Assembly (NCBI GenBank): GCA_944390995.1
Contig: CALXSA010000055.1
Span: 1-5,979, forward strand
Origin: an uncultured Clostridia bacterium
GTDB taxonomy: Bacteria > Bacillota_A > Clostridia > TANB77 > CAG-508
Length of the DNA stretch: 5,979 bases
Direction: 5' to 3'
The position numbers and the translations under genes were made by a program. Positions 5,048-5,979 of this stretch are shown piece after piece. The notes beneath the pieces were generated by a model. That model searched no databases and was not told the origin of the DNA. It worked only from the letters and a program-made list of their open reading frames with translations. Position 1 is the first letter of the stretch. Every line of letters starts with the position of its first letter.

Positions 5048-5979
5048 TTAGTCTTGTTTTCTTATGTGGTCCTGAGCAATTTTCTCGTTTTGTTCTACAT
5101 CATCATTCATTAGCCTTGACATATCCTTGTAGCCAATCGCAACAATTGCAATGATCAAAATTGCAAATGACAACGCTTTCCATACTCCGCTTTCAAGAAG
5201 TATTACAGCAAACATTCCCAAAATTGCAGTTATACCATACATAATTAAAACTGCTTGTTTTTGTGTGTATCCCTTTGCCATCAGCTTATGGTGCAAATGC
5301 CCCTTATCTGGCTTAAACACTGCCTTGATTGACTTTCCTTTAACTATTCTCCTAAATATTGCAAATAGCGTATCAAAAATAGGCATTCCAAGTATTATTA
5401 TAGGAGCTATTAGCACAAGCGCTGTATAAGTTTTAGCCACACCTAATATTGATATTATTGCAAGCGAAAAGCCCATAAAATTCGAGCCGGTATCTCCAAT
5501 AAATGTTTTCGCAGGGTTGAAATTAAATGGTAGAAAACCAACAATCGCACCGGCAAGCGCTGTAATTAAAACAATTGCTATTAATGGAGAGCCATTAAGC
5601 GCAAACACCATAAGTAGTGATAAGCATGAAATTAATGTAACTCCAGAAGATAGCCCATCTAACCCGTCAATTAGATTTATCGCATTAGTAATTCCAACAA
5701 TCCAACAAACTGTGAGTATGTATGAGAAAATTTCATTCACCACAATTTTGCCTTCTGTAAAAGGTATTGATATATTCTCTATTTGAACTCCAAATGCAAC
5801 TACTATAATAGCAGCCACAATCTGAGCCGCAAGCTTTGCCAGGCTAGGAATTCCTTTGACATCATCAATATAACAGACTACTCCTAAAACAATAATGCCA
5901 AGCAAAAATCCTATTAAATTCATGAAGTAATTTTCTTCTCCAAACAGGTTAATTTTCCCCTCTAAAGTAGTTGTAATTA
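5048..5979 (-). CDS. Polyprenyl-phosphate sugar-1-phosphate transferase, TagO/WecA type, N-terminus outside the window
   Basis: This family transfers a sugar-1-phosphate, usually GlcNAc-1-P from UDP-GlcNAc, to undecaprenyl phosphate at the cytoplasmic membrane, the first step of wall teichoic acid or similar polymers. An internal Met lies at 5923, but 18 further sense codons run without a stop to the window edge, no good Shine-Dalgarno precedes that Met, and the family's N-terminal spans with the PRxGG motif are absent, so the gene continues beyond the edge. Counting from that Met: YIDDVKG (Asp20, Asp21), NAINLIDGLDGL (80-91), FNFNPAKTFIGDTGSNFMGF (133-152) with Asp144, and PDKGHLHHKL (205-214), the His-rich motif typical of TagO/WecA rather than MraY. 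About eight hydrophobic spans and a charged cytoplasmic tail are visible. The gene ends three bases before ruvB. TagO versus WecA-like naming depends on teichoic acid genes that are not visible. Confidence 0.92.
   Translation of the reverse strand, partial: ITTTLEGKINLFGEENYFMNLIGFLLGIIVLGVVCYIDDVKGIPSLAKLAAQIVAAIIVVAFGVQIENISIPFTEGKIVVNEIFSYILTVCWIVGITNAINLIDGLDGLSSGVTLISCLSLLMVFALNGSPLIAIVLITALAGAIVGFLPFNFNPAKTFIGDTGSNFMGFSLAIISILGVAKTYTALVLIAPIIILGMPIFDTLFAIFRRIVKGKSIKAVFKPDKGHLHHKLMAKGYTQKQAVLIMYGITAILGMFAVILLESGVWKALSFAILIIAIVAIGYKDMSRLMNDDVEQNEKIAQDHIRKQD

Noticed and set aside
4353..5786. Plus-strand open frames opposite ruvB and the TagO/WecA-like gene (for example 4353-4628, 4665-5051, 5151-5429, 5517-5786)
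   Set aside because: They are the antisense shadows of well-conserved genes and show no domain signature of their own.
1..5979. CRISPR array, tRNA, rRNA, tandem repeats or riboswitch
   Set aside because: No regularly spaced direct repeats, cloverleaf sequence or recognisable conserved RNA element was seen on either strand.

Overview
The window looks like a chromosomal segment of a low-GC Gram-positive bacterium, most likely a member of the Clostridia. The DNA is AT-rich, the Shine-Dalgarno sequences are strong (GGAGG type), and the gene set fits: a TagO/WecA-type cell-wall lipid-carrier transferase, RuvB, and a QueH-type queuosine enzyme. The taxon is inferred from composition and protein style only. 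Every recognisable gene lies on the minus strand, so transcription runs from high to low coordinates.

In transcription order: (1) 5979-5048, a polyprenyl-phosphate sugar-1-phosphate transferase (TagO/WecA/MraY superfamily), with its N-terminus outside the window; (2) 5044-4016, ruvB, the Holliday-junction branch-migration motor; (3) 3939-2515, an uncharacterised multi-spanning membrane protein with a large external loop; (4) 2486-1919, queH, epoxyqueuosine reductase, whose 3' end carries a one-base frameshift that removes its conserved C-terminal Cys-Gly-Cys end; (5) 1905-1396, a NUDIX hydrolase; (6) 1382-696, a ComB-like (2-phosphosulfolactate phosphatase family) protein with a TTG start; (7) 523 to the left edge, the N-terminal half of an IS110-family DEDD transposase.

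Genes 1-6 are closely spaced: about 3 bp between 1 and 2, 76 bp between 2 and 3, 28 bp between 3 and 4, and 13 bp for each of the last two junctions once the queH frame is restored. No intrinsic terminator was seen between them, so they probably form one transcription unit. Their functions (wall polymer synthesis, recombination, tRNA modification, nucleotide or metabolite housekeeping) do not make an obvious single pathway. The insertion sequence sits just beyond the last gene, in the same orientation, and is driven by its own near-perfect SigA promoter (TTGACA, 18 bp, TATAAT).

The items most worth a second look are the queH frameshift, and the non-coding leader of the IS110 element. The leader holds the promoter and a bulged hairpin and is one of the places where IS110-type elements carry their guide-like bridge RNA. 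No CRISPR array, tRNA, rRNA or recognisable riboswitch was found.
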